NCBI GenBank assembly: GCA_965216585.1
Contig: CBDCGC010000003.1
Coordinates: 310,001-374,000 of the forward strand
Source of the DNA: CADEER01 sp965216585
Lineage (GTDB): Bacteria; Desulfobacterota; Binatia; HRBIN30; CADEER01
Length of the DNA: 64,000 nucleotides
Direction: 5' to 3'
Position 1 is the first letter of the stretch. Each line of letters starts with the position of its first letter. The position numbers were made by a program, and so were the translations under genes. Positions 1-8,553 of the stretch are shown piece after piece. The notes under the pieces were generated by a model. It was not told the DNA's origin, did no database searches, and saw only the letters and a program-made list of their open reading frames with translations.

Positions 1-162
1 CGCGGCGACTTCTACATCTTGTGTCCGGACAACGAAGCGACACGCGAGATCGACGAAAAACGAATTCAGTGGAACGCCGACGACTTGATCAAGAACCGGC
101 CGGCGCTCTCGCGGTGGCACGCCGATTTCAAGGAAGCATTCGACGAGTACATGAAATCGTAG
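1..162 (+). CDS. Short-chain dehydrogenase/reductase, C-terminal fragment
   Basis: The window opens inside this gene; the last 53 codons are present, in frame from the first base to a TAG stop. The tail reads FYILCPDNE, then an arginine/aspartate-rich stretch, then RPALSRWH. I associate this combination with the C-terminal end of a clade of NAD(P)-dependent short-chain dehydrogenases. The Rossmann motif and the Tyr-x-x-x-Lys catalytic pair lie outside the window, so the family call rests on the tail alone and the substrate is unknown. It converges on the SnoaL-like gene seven bases downstream, with no visible terminator between them. Confidence 0.55.
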   Translation, partial: RGDFYILCPDNEATREIDEKRIQWNADDLIKNRPALSRWHADFKEAFDEYMKS

Positions 163-169
163 TGCCTCC

Positions 170-589
170 TTATCGGGTGTGGCCCAGCGGCACGCCCAGT
201 TCGTGCATGAGACGCCCGAGATCGTAGCCATCCGCGCCTTCGATGACCTTGCCGTCGCGACAGCAGAACCATGTGATTCCCGGCAGGTCTACCGGCTTTC
301 CCGTGCCAGGCACGCCAAAGCCGTCACCCGTATGTGTGCCGCTCGCCCGCCAGCGCACGACGGCCTTGTCGCCAACCGCCATCACATCCTCGATCTCGAT
401 GTGGATATCGGGGATTGCCGCAACGAAGGGATCGTACGCCTTCTCGCGCCACTCCCGACTCCCCGTCAAGCGGCCAACGGCCGCCGAACCGACACAATCG
501 TCCGCCATCAGCTCCTCAATCGCGGCGCTGTCCTTGCCGTTCCAAACCCGCTCAAACCACGCCCTTGCAACCTCTTCACTTCGAAGCAT
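170..589 (-). CDS. SnoaL-like ester cyclase / NTF2-fold protein
   Basis: A 139-residue protein of the NTF2-like fold. The features seen are the N-terminal helix with WFERVWNGKD, the central VGDKAVVRWRASGTH strand pair, and the GxGKPVDLPGI segment typical of SnoaL-like polyketide-cyclase-related proteins. Members are small cytoplasmic dimers that cyclise or isomerise hydrophobic substrates, or have no known reaction; the substrate here cannot be told. A longer reading frame exists upstream, but the ATG chosen has a near-perfect Shine-Dalgarno (AAGGAGGCGTC) directly before it. It lies 109 bases downstream of a co-directional short-chain dehydrogenase and may be co-transcribed with it. Confidence 0.75.
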   Translation of the reverse strand: MLRSEEVARAWFERVWNGKDSAAIEELMADDCVGSAAVGRLTGSREWREKAYDPFVAAIPDIHIEIEDVMAVGDKAVVRWRASGTHTGDGFGVPGTGKPVDLPGITWFCCRDGKVIEGADGYDLGRLMHELGVPLGHTR

Positions 590-698
590 GACGCCTCCTT
601 TCGCCACAGCTTGGCCGCGCTCGGCCGTACATCGATTCGAAAGATGTCCGTAGCTGCTCTGCACGCAGCCTGTCACATCTCGAACCTGACACCGGAAC

Positions 699-1607
699 TC
701 ACACGCCCGGATCGATGCCGGTCATCTCGATCGAGACCTCCCACAGCCGTTTGGCCAGCTCGGGGTCTTTGCTGCGCGACGTCGAGTCGACGCGTATCGC
801 TGGACCGGCGCTCTCGAAGCGCTTGCTCGGGCCGAAGTACTGGCCGCCTTCGACTTCGGAATGGGTGGCAGCCATGAGCGTCGGCCAGGCTCCTTGATGC
901 GCGTCGTTGAACCACGGGCGCAGCAGCGGTGCAAAACTCATGATCGCCTGCGGCCAATGCCGCGACAGCTCGGTTTCGGCGATTCCGGGATGGCAAGCGA
1001 CGGCGATCGTCGGTGCGCCGCGCGCCCTCAGCCGGCGGTCGAGCTCGTACATGTGCAGCAAGTTCGCCAGCTTGCTCTGGTTGTAGCGCCCCACTTTGCT
1101 GTAGCTCTTCTCGGCGGCGAGATCGTCGAAGTCGATCGACCCCATGCGATGCGCTTGGCTGCTGGTGACGACGACCCGACTTCCCTTCTGCTCGGCGAGC
1201 TTCTCAAGCAGCAGACCCGTGAGCGCAAAGGTACCCAGGTGATTGACACCGAATTGCGACTCGAAGCCGTCCTTCGTTTTCTCGAAGGGTGCGTGCATGA
1301 TGCCGGCGTTGTTCACCAACACGTCGAGGCGCGGTTCGCGTGCAACGATCTCGGCGGCCCGGCGAACGCTGGCCAGATCGGCCTGATCGAGCGGAACGAA
1401 GTCGAGGTCGGCGCCGGGTGCGGCGGCCTCGACCTGCGCCATCGCCGCGCGCGCCTTCTCCTCGTTGCGACAGCCGAAGAGCACGCGCGCTCCGCGCTCG
1501 GCCAGCGTCTTCGCCGCCTCGAAACCGAGGCCCGTGTTGGCACCGGTTACGAAAAACGTCCGTCCGGACTGCTCTGCAACGTCTGCCGCCGTGAATCCGT
1601 TCGACAT
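699..1607 (-). CDS. Short-chain dehydrogenase, retinol-dehydrogenase/protochlorophyllide-reductase-like
   Basis: A 302-residue classical-type SDR. The cofactor motif TGANTGLG is at residues 21-28, NNAG at 99-102, the catalytic serine near 150, and Tyr175-x-x-x-Lys179 within YNQSK. The NHLGTFALT segment and the longer C-terminal substrate lobe place it in the RDH/WWOX/POR-like branch, which reduces or oxidises lipophilic alcohols and ketones with NADP(H). Start: ATG preceded by AAAGGAGGC. It is probably the first gene of a two-gene unit with the SnoaL-like protein. The true substrate is unknown. Its 5' end overlaps the decayed reading frame of the family-10 glycoside hydrolase remnant. Confidence 0.85.
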   Translation of the reverse strand: MSNGFTAADVAEQSGRTFFVTGANTGLGFEAAKTLAERGARVLFGCRNEEKARAAMAQVEAAAPGADLDFVPLDQADLASVRRAAEIVAREPRLDVLVNNAGIMHAPFEKTKDGFESQFGVNHLGTFALTGLLLEKLAEQKGSRVVVTSSQAHRMGSIDFDDLAAEKSYSKVGRYNQSKLANLLHMYELDRRLRARGAPTIAVACHPGIAETELSRHWPQAIMSFAPLLRPWFNDAHQGAWPTLMAATHSEVEGGQYFGPSKRFESAGPAIRVDSTSRSKDPELAKRLWEVSIEMTGIDPGV

Positions 1608-1719
1608 TCATGCCTCCTTTGACGCTCGATCACCTCAACCAAACAACTTCGCGGGCCCGACAGTGATCGCCTCGATCCACCGGGATGAACGAGAACTGCA
1701 TACCTTGTCGCTTGCTCAG

Positions 1720-2195
1720 CACTGCGCCCCCATAGCGCCTCGCGCACGGCGAAGTAGGCTGGCTTGGGTTCGCGGTCGCGGTCGAAGAGGAGCGGCGCCG
1801 GGTCGTCGTACGACAGTGGGAACCAGAACGTCTCCTGATCTTCGAGACCCCAGACGAGAACGTCAGTACAGCGATCGACCGACAGGCGCGCTTCGACGAC
1901 GCGGCGATAGTTCGCCGCCTGGTAGGCGAAACGATCGGGCCGCGCCGGGTCGACGGGATTGTCGAGCTCGCAGACCCACACGTCGACGCCGAGATCGGCG
2001 ACCTGCTGCATCGTGCGCTGCAGGCGGCGAAATCCGGTTCCCGCCCTAGGGCCTCGGTCAGCATCAGATGAGATCCACACATTCACTTTCCGGCGTCTGC
2101 GCGCCCGGACCATCGTCATCGCCACAACCCGCCATCGCAACGACAGCCGCGATGACCGCCACCGCGAACGGATTCCGGATTCGATGTCTCGTCAT
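1720..2195 (-). pseudogene. Truncated family-10 glycoside hydrolase (xylanase-like) lipoprotein remnant
   Basis: Two pieces of one exported enzyme are visible. The 5' piece starts at an ATG and gives a lipoprotein signal peptide with lipobox VAMAGC followed by GDDDGPG, then stops after 43 codons. About 100 bases on, in other frames, comes the C-terminal part of a GH10 catalytic domain: GSHLML, then after a frame change VADLGVDVWVCELD (the family's nucleophile strand, ITELD-like), QAANYRRVV, VLVWGLEDQE and PLLFDRDREPKPAYFAVREAL. GH10 enzymes are normally over 300 residues with an acid/base glutamate upstream. That half is missing, so an internal deletion plus at least one frameshift has removed function. 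The family is well supported; the timing of decay is not known. Confidence 0.75.
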
Positions 2196-2279
2196 GAGCG
2201 CAAACCACTGCTCACAATGGTTTCATCGGAAATCACCGGCTGCGGCAAGCGCTGGTGCAAATTGGCGCTTACATCAGTC

Positions 2280-2443
2280 TAGCAGTCCGTTGAAAAAGTA
2301 GGGTAGGAGCGAAAATGAGAGATCTCGCCCCAGATCAAGGCGCCGAACCGGAGGCAAAGTCGGGACTTTTGTTGAGGATTCGGCAACGCAGAGCTGGGGC
2401 GAGAGATCCAGTTGCAGCCCAGGCTACTTATTCAACGGGCTGC
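2280..2443. repeat. 164-bp imperfect palindrome, MITE-like element
   Basis: The outer ends are inverted copies: AGCAGTCCGTTGAAAAAGTA on the left, and the reverse complement of the right end reads AGCAGCCCGTTGAATAAGTA. Further in, GAGATCTCGCCCCAGATC on the left pairs with a right-hand copy of GATCTCTCGCCCCAGCTC. The element therefore folds into one long stem with a short central loop containing GGCAAAGTCGGG. It holds no gene. Size, terminal inverted repeats and symmetry fit a non-autonomous miniature transposable element or a large REP-type repeat. It lies between the GH10 remnant and the stop codon of the neighbouring dehydrogenase. No second copy is seen in this window. Confidence 0.7.
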
Positions 2444-2516
2444 TACCGCTATCCCATTTCGCCGGGAGCGAATGGAACCGCTACGAAATCACCCGCGGGC
2501 TCGGTCGCGCGATTCC

Positions 2517-3263
2517 TCAGGTCGTGATCTGACCGCCGTTGAGGCCGATGGTCTGCCCCGTCATCCAGCTCGCTTCGGGCGATGCGAGATAGACGACGGC
2601 TGCGGCGACATCCTGCGGGCGCCCCAGGCGCTGGGCGGGAATCCCCTTGACCAACCGGTCTGTCAGCGCCGCATCGTAACCGCCGTCGATCATCCCCAGG
2701 GCAAGCGTGTTGGCAGTCACACCGGACGGCGCAACCTCGACGGCAAGGTGGCGCATGAAGCTGATGGCGGCGCCCTTGCCGGCGCCGTAGGCGGCTACGC
2801 CGAGGTGGAGACCGACCTGGCCGGCACCCGACGAGATCGTGACGATACGGCCCCAGCCGCGTTCGCACATTCCATCGACGAAGACCCGGCTGCAGTTCAG
2901 TACACCGTAGGCGTTGAGGTCGATGTAACGGCGCCACTCCTCAGCACTCGTCTCGCGAAAGCTGCGAACCTCCATTCCGTCGGGAATGCCGGCGTTGTTG
3001 ACCAGGATGTCGACGCTGCCGCCGGCCTCCTCGATGCCCTTCCGCGCAGCTTCGACCGCCGCGAAATCGGTCACGTCAAAGACGGCGGGGCTGGCGTCGC
3101 GCCCCTCGCGACGCAACTCTTCGACGACCTTCTCCGCCCGCCCGCGGCGCACATCGTTGACGGCGACGGCAGCACCCTGCCGCGCCAGAGCCAGGGCAAT
3201 GCCCTTGCCGACGCCCTGGCCCGCTCCCGTCACCAGCGCTTTCTTTCCAGCCAGATCAAACAC
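2517..3263 (-). CDS. SDR-family oxidoreductase (3-oxoacyl-ACP reductase-like)
   Basis: A 248-residue classical SDR with TGAGQGVG at residues 12-19, NNAG at 89-92, the catalytic serine around 144, and Tyr159-x-x-x-Lys163. The C-terminal PEASWMTGQTIGLNGG is the usual FabG-type ending. Such enzymes reduce 3-oxoacyl or similar ketones or oxidise the matching alcohols with NAD(P)H. A longer frame exists, but the GTG chosen sits six bases after AAGGGGAG and gives the normal FabG-like N terminus. The gene ends 73 bases from the palindromic element. Many similar dehydrogenases in the window suggest broad alcohol/ketone metabolism rather than fatty acid synthesis proper. Confidence 0.85.
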   Translation of the reverse strand: MFDLAGKKALVTGAGQGVGKGIALALARQGAAVAVNDVRRGRAEKVVEELRREGRDASPAVFDVTDFAAVEAARKGIEEAGGSVDILVNNAGIPDGMEVRSFRETSAEEWRRYIDLNAYGVLNCSRVFVDGMCERGWGRIVTISSGAGQVGLHLGVAAYGAGKGAAISFMRHLAVEVAPSGVTANTLALGMIDGGYDAALTDRLVKGIPAQRLGRPQDVAAAVVYLASPEASWMTGQTIGLNGGQITT

Positions 3264-3518
3264 CAACGACTCCCCTTTTCGGCAACGATTGGTTGCCCCA
3301 TAGTCCGGTGAAGGACGGATTTCCATCCACATCGAAAAACAGCCGCCGTCCGCCGTCGAAGGCCTCAAGGAAGCACCCGAGGAGCCTCCGAGCAGCGCAG
3401 ACCACGCAGACGCCGGCGCCCGCAGGCCCAGCGCAGCCCAGCCGGCCCCAGTCTCTTAGCTCTGGACATCCCGCAAAAAGCACAGCAGAATCGTGTTTGA
3501 AACGAGGCTCCTCTTCCG

Positions 3519-4421
3519 ATGCCCGGTACACTCCTGCCCAGGGCCCGCAAGCGGGTCATTGCTGCGTTTGCGAAGTTGCTGTTGCAGCCGCTCGAGAACT
3601 ACGTAGTACGCGTACCAAACGATCTCGCGGTGCTCTCACAAACTTTGCGCAAGGGGGACGTCATCCTGGTGGAGGGCGACCAACGGGTGTCGCAAGTGAT
3701 TCGCTATCTCACCCAGAGTTGCTGGTCACACTGCGCCATCTATGTAGGCGATGCGCTGATCCGCGACGACAGCGAAAGCGCCGAGGCACTCAAGGCGGAG
3801 CATGGGGAAGAGGCCCAACACCTGCTCGTCGAGGCAATCGAAGGAGCTGGCGTCACGGTCAGCCCGCTGTCCAAGTATCTGCGCTACAACATTCGAATCT
3901 GCCGGCCGGAGGGACTGAGCCGCAGCGACACCGACACCATCATCAATTACGTTCGCTCGCGCATCGGCCACCGTTACGACTTGAAACATCTGCTCGACCT
4001 GGCGCGCTACTTCTTCCCGGTCAGCGTCGTGCCGCGCCGCTGGCGGCGGGCGGTCCTCACTCTCGGTCGCAATTCGGAGCGCGCCGTCATCTGCTCGACG
4101 ATGCTGGCGCGCGGGTTCGCCCAAATCGGCTATCCGATCCTGCCGCAAGTGAGCAGCGCGGCCGACGAATCCGAATCACCAAAGTTGCTGCGGCTGCTGC
4201 CGCGCCGCTGGCAACGCCGCCGCACCTATTTTCGCCGCCGCGACCCAAAGCTGATCACCCCGCGCGACTTCGATCTGTCGCCATACTTTCAGGTCGTCAA
4301 AGTCACCCACATGGGCGACGGTCGCTTCGACTATCACGACATCGTCTGGGAGGACGAGACGGGCCTGCCGGAACCGGTTCGCGCAACCAAGGTCGAAGCA
4401 CCTGAAACTGAAGTCGCCTGA
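3519..4421 (+). CDS. YiiX/YebB-like permuted NlpC/P60 cysteine hydrolase
   Basis: A 300-residue protein with the circularly permuted papain-like core of the YaeF/YiiX group. The histidine is in CWSHCAIYVG (His71), an acidic partner in LLVEAIEG (Glu105), and the presumed nucleophile cysteine in AVICSTMLARGF (Cys192). Known relatives are amidases or lipid-modifying hydrolases of uncertain substrate. KGDVILVEGDQRVSQVIRYLTQ is the expected first strand region. There is no clear signal peptide; the N terminus is basic and amphipathic, so membrane association is possible. A basic stretch near residue 230 (RRWQRRRTYFRRR) may contact lipid or nucleic acid. It is followed 39 bases later by arsC in the same direction. 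Confidence 0.75.
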   Translation: MPGTLLPRARKRVIAAFAKLLLQPLENYVVRVPNDLAVLSQTLRKGDVILVEGDQRVSQVIRYLTQSCWSHCAIYVGDALIRDDSESAEALKAEHGEEAQHLLVEAIEGAGVTVSPLSKYLRYNIRICRPEGLSRSDTDTIINYVRSRIGHRYDLKHLLDLARYFFPVSVVPRRWRRAVLTLGRNSERAVICSTMLARGFAQIGYPILPQVSSAADESESPKLLRLLPRRWQRRRTYFRRRDPKLITPRDFDLSPYFQVVKVTHMGDGRFDYHDIVWEDETGLPEPVRATKVEAPETEVA

Positions 4422-4460
4422 CCATTCGCCGCCCCGCGACGACCGCCCGCAGGAGATGAA

Positions 4461-4811
4461 ATGTCGGACGTCTTGATCTACCACAACCCGCGCTGCTCGA
4501 AGAGTCGCGCCACGCTCGAGCTGCTACAGCGACGCGGTATCGAGCCACGCATCGTCGAGTACCTGAGCTCGCCGCCGTCGGCCGACGAGCTCGACCGCGT
4601 ACTACGCCTGCTCGATCTCGAACCGCGCGACCTGACGCGCAAGAAAGAGCAGGCATACAAAGAAGCCGGCCTCGACGACGAAACACTCGGGCGCGACGAA
4701 ATCATCGCCAGGATGGTCGCCCACCCTATCGTCATCGAACGCCCCATCGTCGTCAAAGGCGATCGCGCCGCCGTCGGCCGACCGCCGGAAAACGTCCTCG
4801 AAATCCTCTGA
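4461..4811 (+). CDS. arsC: ArsC-type arsenate reductase (glutaredoxin-dependent family)
   Basis: 116 residues with the family signature YHNPRCSKSR placing the redox cysteine at residue 12, and the C-terminal IVVKGDRAAVGRPPENV region that supplies the arsenate-binding arginine. The length is normal for the ArsC/YffB branch of the thioredoxin fold. The protein is cytoplasmic and would reduce As(V) to As(III) using glutathione and glutaredoxin. There is no arsenite pump or ArsR regulator nearby, so an orphan, chromosomally encoded copy is likely, and the YffB-like role cannot be excluded. The start ATG follows GCAGGAGATGAA, a good ribosome site. Confidence 0.85.
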   Translation: MSDVLIYHNPRCSKSRATLELLQRRGIEPRIVEYLSSPPSADELDRVLRLLDLEPRDLTRKKEQAYKEAGLDDETLGRDEIIARMVAHPIVIERPIVVKGDRAAVGRPPENVLEIL

Positions 4812-4919
4812 CTCCAACCTTCTGCCGATTCGCGGCAGCCAATTGACACCCCGCTCTTCTTCATTGTAGGAAAAAGTCGGTCGCTAGGCGGAACGGCCTT
4901 CGAAGCCGGAAGTCGACTG

Positions 4920-4941
4920 AGCGGCTTTCTTTTTTGCCGCT
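4920..4941 (+). terminator. Possible hairpin after arsC
   Basis: AGCGGC and GCCGCT form a six-base-pair stem around a pyrimidine-rich ten-base loop (TTTCTTTTTT). The T-run is in the loop rather than after the stem, so this is not a classical Rho-independent terminator. It could be an RNA structure in the leader of the glycosyltransferase gene instead. Confidence 0.3.
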
Positions 4942-4944
4942 ACC

Positions 4945-4958
4945 TGACCGGCCGGTCA
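4945..4958. promoter_or_regulatory. Perfect 14-bp palindrome before the glycosyltransferase
   Basis: TGACCGGCCGGTCA is a perfect palindrome lying seven bases before the likely TTG start codon. Its length and position fit a binding site for a dimeric repressor such as a TetR-type protein. It resembles in part (TGACC...GGTCA) the operator-like palindrome before the tetR gene in this window, which raises the possibility of a shared regulator. Functional assignment is inference. Confidence 0.4.
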
Positions 4959-4965
4959 AAAGTGG

Positions 4966-6219
4966 TTGTGGAGTGCGACGTTGGACGTGTTGACCGATCT
5001 CTCTCTAATCCAGGCGATCATCGCGATCGGCATGCTGGCCGCCGCCTTTTGCTACACCGTCGGCCTCTACTCGGCGATCGAATTCTTCGCCGGCCGATCC
5101 GAGCGGCAGTGCGAGCCGCGTCTCGGAATCACCATCCTCAAACCGCTAAAGGGCCTCGACCCCGGGCTCTACGAAAACCTGGCCAGTCTGTGCCGGCAGG
5201 ACTATCCGCTTTTCCAGATCGTCTGTGGTGTCGCCGATCCTCACGACCCGGCGGCAACGGTCGTCCGCCGCCTGCAGCGCGACTTCCCGGCCGTCGATCT
5301 CGATCTGGTCGTCGATGAACGAATCTACGGTGCGAACTACAAGGTTTCCAACCTCATCAACATGGTCGGTTGCGCGACCCACGAAGTGATCGCCATCGCC
5401 GACGGTGACATCCGTGTTGGTCCCGGCTACCTCGACGCATTGAACGAGGCGGTTCAGCGACCCAACGCCGGCCTCGCCACCTGCCTCTACCGCGCCGTCA
5501 ACCGCGGCCACCTGCCGACGCTGATCGAGTCGCTGTTCATCAACACCGACTTCACACCTCTGGTCATGTTGGCGCGCAAGGTCGAGCGCTCGACTTACGC
5601 CTTCGGCGCAACCATCGCCATTCGCCGCGACATCCTCGACGAGATCGGTGGCTTCGCGCCACTCGTCAACACGCTCGCCGACGACTACCAACTGGGCCAC
5701 CGCGTCGCCGCCAAGGGCTACGACCTCATTCTCACCGACACCGTCGTCGACACCATTCTCGCGGTCGGCAGTTGGCGGCGGCTGATCGATCACCAGTTGC
5801 GCTGGGCCCGCACCTATCGCATCTGCCGGCCCGGTGGATACTTCGGCAGCGTCCTCACGCACGGCACGCTGTGGGCGACGCTCAACGTTCTCTACAATCT
5901 TTTCTCCCCGGCGGCATGCCTGGCCAGCCTGGCACTCCTCGCCCTGCGCTTCGTCTCAGCGACGATCATCTCGTGGCGCTGCCTCGAGTCGGAAACGGCG
6001 TGGACGAGCATGTTGCTACTCCCCCTGAAGGATCTCTTCTTCGACTTCATCTGGCTGCTCGCCTTCACCGGTGACACCGTCATCTGGGGCGGCCACCGAT
6101 TCCGCGTCGACCGCGACGGCGAGATGGTCGACCTGGATCGAACGGCGCCGCTCGCGCAGATCGACACCGCGCCTCAGGCCGGCTCGGCTCGTCCAACCGG
6201 CACGCGCGGCACGGGCTAG
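4966..6219 (+). CDS. GT21-type glycosyltransferase (ceramide glucosyltransferase / HpnI-like)
   Basis: A 417-residue membrane glycosyltransferase. An N-terminal membrane helix (about 12-38) is followed by a GT-A domain with ILKPLKGLDPGLYENL, aspartates at D91 (VADPHD), DGDIRV (D146/D148) and ADDYQLGHR (D239/D240), and the QxxRW motif at 277-280 (DHQLRWARTYR). Hydrophobic C-terminal segments follow around 300-385. This motif set is that of CAZy family 21 and of the bacterial HpnI enzymes that put N-acetylglucosamine on bacteriohopanetetrol. No hopanoid gene is next to it, so a glucosylceramide-like or other lipid substrate is possible. Start: TTG chosen because it keeps the whole N terminus; a GTG 21 bases later is an alternative. 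Confidence 0.8.
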   Translation: MWSATLDVLTDLSLIQAIIAIGMLAAAFCYTVGLYSAIEFFAGRSERQCEPRLGITILKPLKGLDPGLYENLASLCRQDYPLFQIVCGVADPHDPAATVVRRLQRDFPAVDLDLVVDERIYGANYKVSNLINMVGCATHEVIAIADGDIRVGPGYLDALNEAVQRPNAGLATCLYRAVNRGHLPTLIESLFINTDFTPLVMLARKVERSTYAFGATIAIRRDILDEIGGFAPLVNTLADDYQLGHRVAAKGYDLILTDTVVDTILAVGSWRRLIDHQLRWARTYRICRPGGYFGSVLTHGTLWATLNVLYNLFSPAACLASLALLALRFVSATIISWRCLESETAWTSMLLLPLKDLFFDFIWLLAFTGDTVIWGGHRFRVDRDGEMVDLDRTAPLAQIDTAPQAGSARPTGTRGTG

Positions 6220-6236
6220 CCGCAGCAACGGGGCCA

Positions 6237-8478
6237 TCAATCAGCAGCGCTGATCTCAGCACCGCGGCGCTCGGCCTTCTCCCAGACACGGATATACGCC
6301 TCGGCCGACTTGAAGAACGGCTCGAGCTCTTCATCGCTGACCCCGTCACGGCGGACGTCTTCGATGAGCTCGGGCAACAGGCCGATGTGCACCAGACCTT
6401 CGGTGTTGAAATCGATGCGGCGCGCACCGACCATCGGCTGAGTGAACGTCACGTCCCCCGCATAAGATTCAAACGGATAGGCCACCGGGTCCGACTGTGG
6501 CGACGAGCAACGGCTCTTGTCGCCAAAACGCGGCGCCGGCGCGCCGGCAAATCCGTTCAGATCGAGCCCGAGACCCAAGCCCGGAAAGCCGCCGTTGTCG
6601 ACGATGCGCTGCACCTTGTCCTGATAGCCGTCGTCGACCGTCGCGCGTTCGCTGGCCGAGCGACATCGGCCGAAGCCTGCCTTCGAAGTTCCGCCGAGGG
6701 CATAGATCAAACCACCGTTGTCGAGCCCGTGCGTACCGACGGCCGGATAATCGTTCGCTTCGAGGAGCTCAAACGCGCGCTTGTACGACAAGCGCGGCAG
6801 ATGGTCGACCTCGAGGAGAACTCCCTTCTTCATCACCTGCTCGATGAGAAACTCGCCCAGCTCGGTGAGGCCAAAGATCTGACAGTGGTCGTCGACTCCC
6901 GCTAGCGGCGGCTCGAGAAAGCGATCGAAGAACGGCCCCAAGGTCGCCAGTGGATCGATGAAGAAGTCGGAGAAGTCGTTGGGCGGCAGAGCCAGGAAGT
7001 CGTCGCGAATCTCGTTCAGTCCCGGGAACGCCAGCGCCCGCCGATCAAAGACCGTCGGCACCGAGAAGTCACACTCGGTCGTGAAGTTGGAGAAGTGGCC
7101 GGTTTGGATGATGTTGCCGATCTCGATGAAATCCTTGCTGCCGTCACCTGCCGTGAAGGCGTTGTCGTATTTGTGATTGGGAAAGAGCACGCGCACGCCG
7201 CGGTCGTAGTACTCCGAAAGGCGGTCGACGACGTCCTGCTCGGTGCAGCGGGCAAAGCCGGTCGGCGGCGACGAGGAAGCAGTCGAAGAGGTTCGACGTC
7301 TCGATTCCCAGCACCACCGCCAACTTGCCGTCGAGGATCACCTCACGGGCTTGTGCGGGCGAGGTCACGACGCGGAACCAGCCGCGTCCCGGGCCGCCTT
7401 CCTGGGCGTCGATGTAGTCCTGCATGGCGTAGGTCTCGTCGATCTGGCGGTCGACGGCGACCATGTCGTTGCACGAGTAGCGAATCGGCTGGATGCCGCC
7501 GCGACCGAGAAAGTCGCAGATGATCTGGTTGGAGACGGCGTGTTGTACGACCAGCCGCAAGCCGCCGCGATAGGCGCGCTCGATCCAGCGGTAGTACTGC
7601 GTCTGGTGCGTCGAGCTGTCAAAGGCACTCGGCCAGGTCGTGAACTCGGGGAAGCCCTCGGTGTGATGGTTGAAGTCGTCGAGAAGACCGTTCTGCACGA
7701 TTGCTACGAGAGAGGCCACGTCCAGATTGATGGTGCCGTCAAAACCGGCGCCGAAGAGATCGGCGCGGCCGTCGGGACCGTGGAACGGCTCGCAGCTCGG
7801 CAGAGCCCGCTGCACACCGAGCGGATGGTAGGGCGCTCCGTGGAAGATGCCACCGCCGCCAAAGCCGAAGTTGGCAAAGATGTGCGAGTGCGTATCGGCG
7901 AATCCAAACACCGAGCCGTCGTCGTAAACGAGCGGGTCGACCGCGCCGTTGCTGTGAATCCCCTCTTCCGGAAACTCCGCGCAGCCCTCTGCCGCCTCGA
8001 GCGCGACGCGCGCGGCCAGGGCCTCGTCGCCGACCACACTTCGTTCACCGAGGTAGTTGCCCGATTGTCGATGGCGCAGGTGGTAGCGATCCGATCCGGA
8101 GCTCGAGAGCTCCCACTCCGCCTCCGAGTCGCGCCCGTCGTCGAGCGGATCGAGGTCGGCGGCGAGTTGCAACGCGCGGCCGATGCCGGTCCCGTCGGAA
8201 ACCAGGTAGGCGCGACCCTCATCGTAGAACAGGTAGCGTCCCAACCCTGAGGGCTCGAGAAAGAAGCGCGTCGCCGTGCCGGCATCTCCGTCAAATGAGT
8301 ATGCGTCGCCGGCAGGGCTCGTTCGCAAGTAGGCGTCAGATCCGCCGCGGACGACGAAGCAACCGTCGGCAAGCGCGAAAACGTCGGCTTTGCCGCCATC
8401 CGTCCCGCCATCGTCGCTGGAACAGCTGGTCAAAATCGAAACGGCGACGGCAATCGAGATCAAATACGAGTGTCGCAC
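6237..8478 (-). pseudogene. Exported metallo-hydrolase (peptidase M19/amidohydrolase-like) lipoprotein, frameshifted
   Basis: The first 407 or so codons begin with a lipoprotein signal peptide (lipobox ILTSC, then SSDDGG). A beta-trefoil-like repeat region follows (RYLFYDEGRAYLVSDGTG, YHLRHRQSGNYLG), then the start of a TIM-barrel metallo-hydrolase with ADTHSHIF as a probable HxH metal site. After SNLFDCFLV the frame is lost. The same protein resumes in another frame (GFARCTEQDVVDRLSEYYDR, LFPNHKYDNAF) and runs to LLEVDHLPRLSY, VGTHGLDNGG and a normal end. One single-base insertion or deletion between about 7240 and 7275 explains everything. It may be a real mutation or a sequencing error. 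Substrate unknown; the exact peptidase subfamily is my estimate. Confidence 0.7.
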
Positions 8479-8553
8479 GAGCGTGTGGCCTCCTGACAGC
8501 CCGCGTCCATATCAAGCACGCTGCCGGGCGGCTACACCCCGTCGAAAGGCGGC

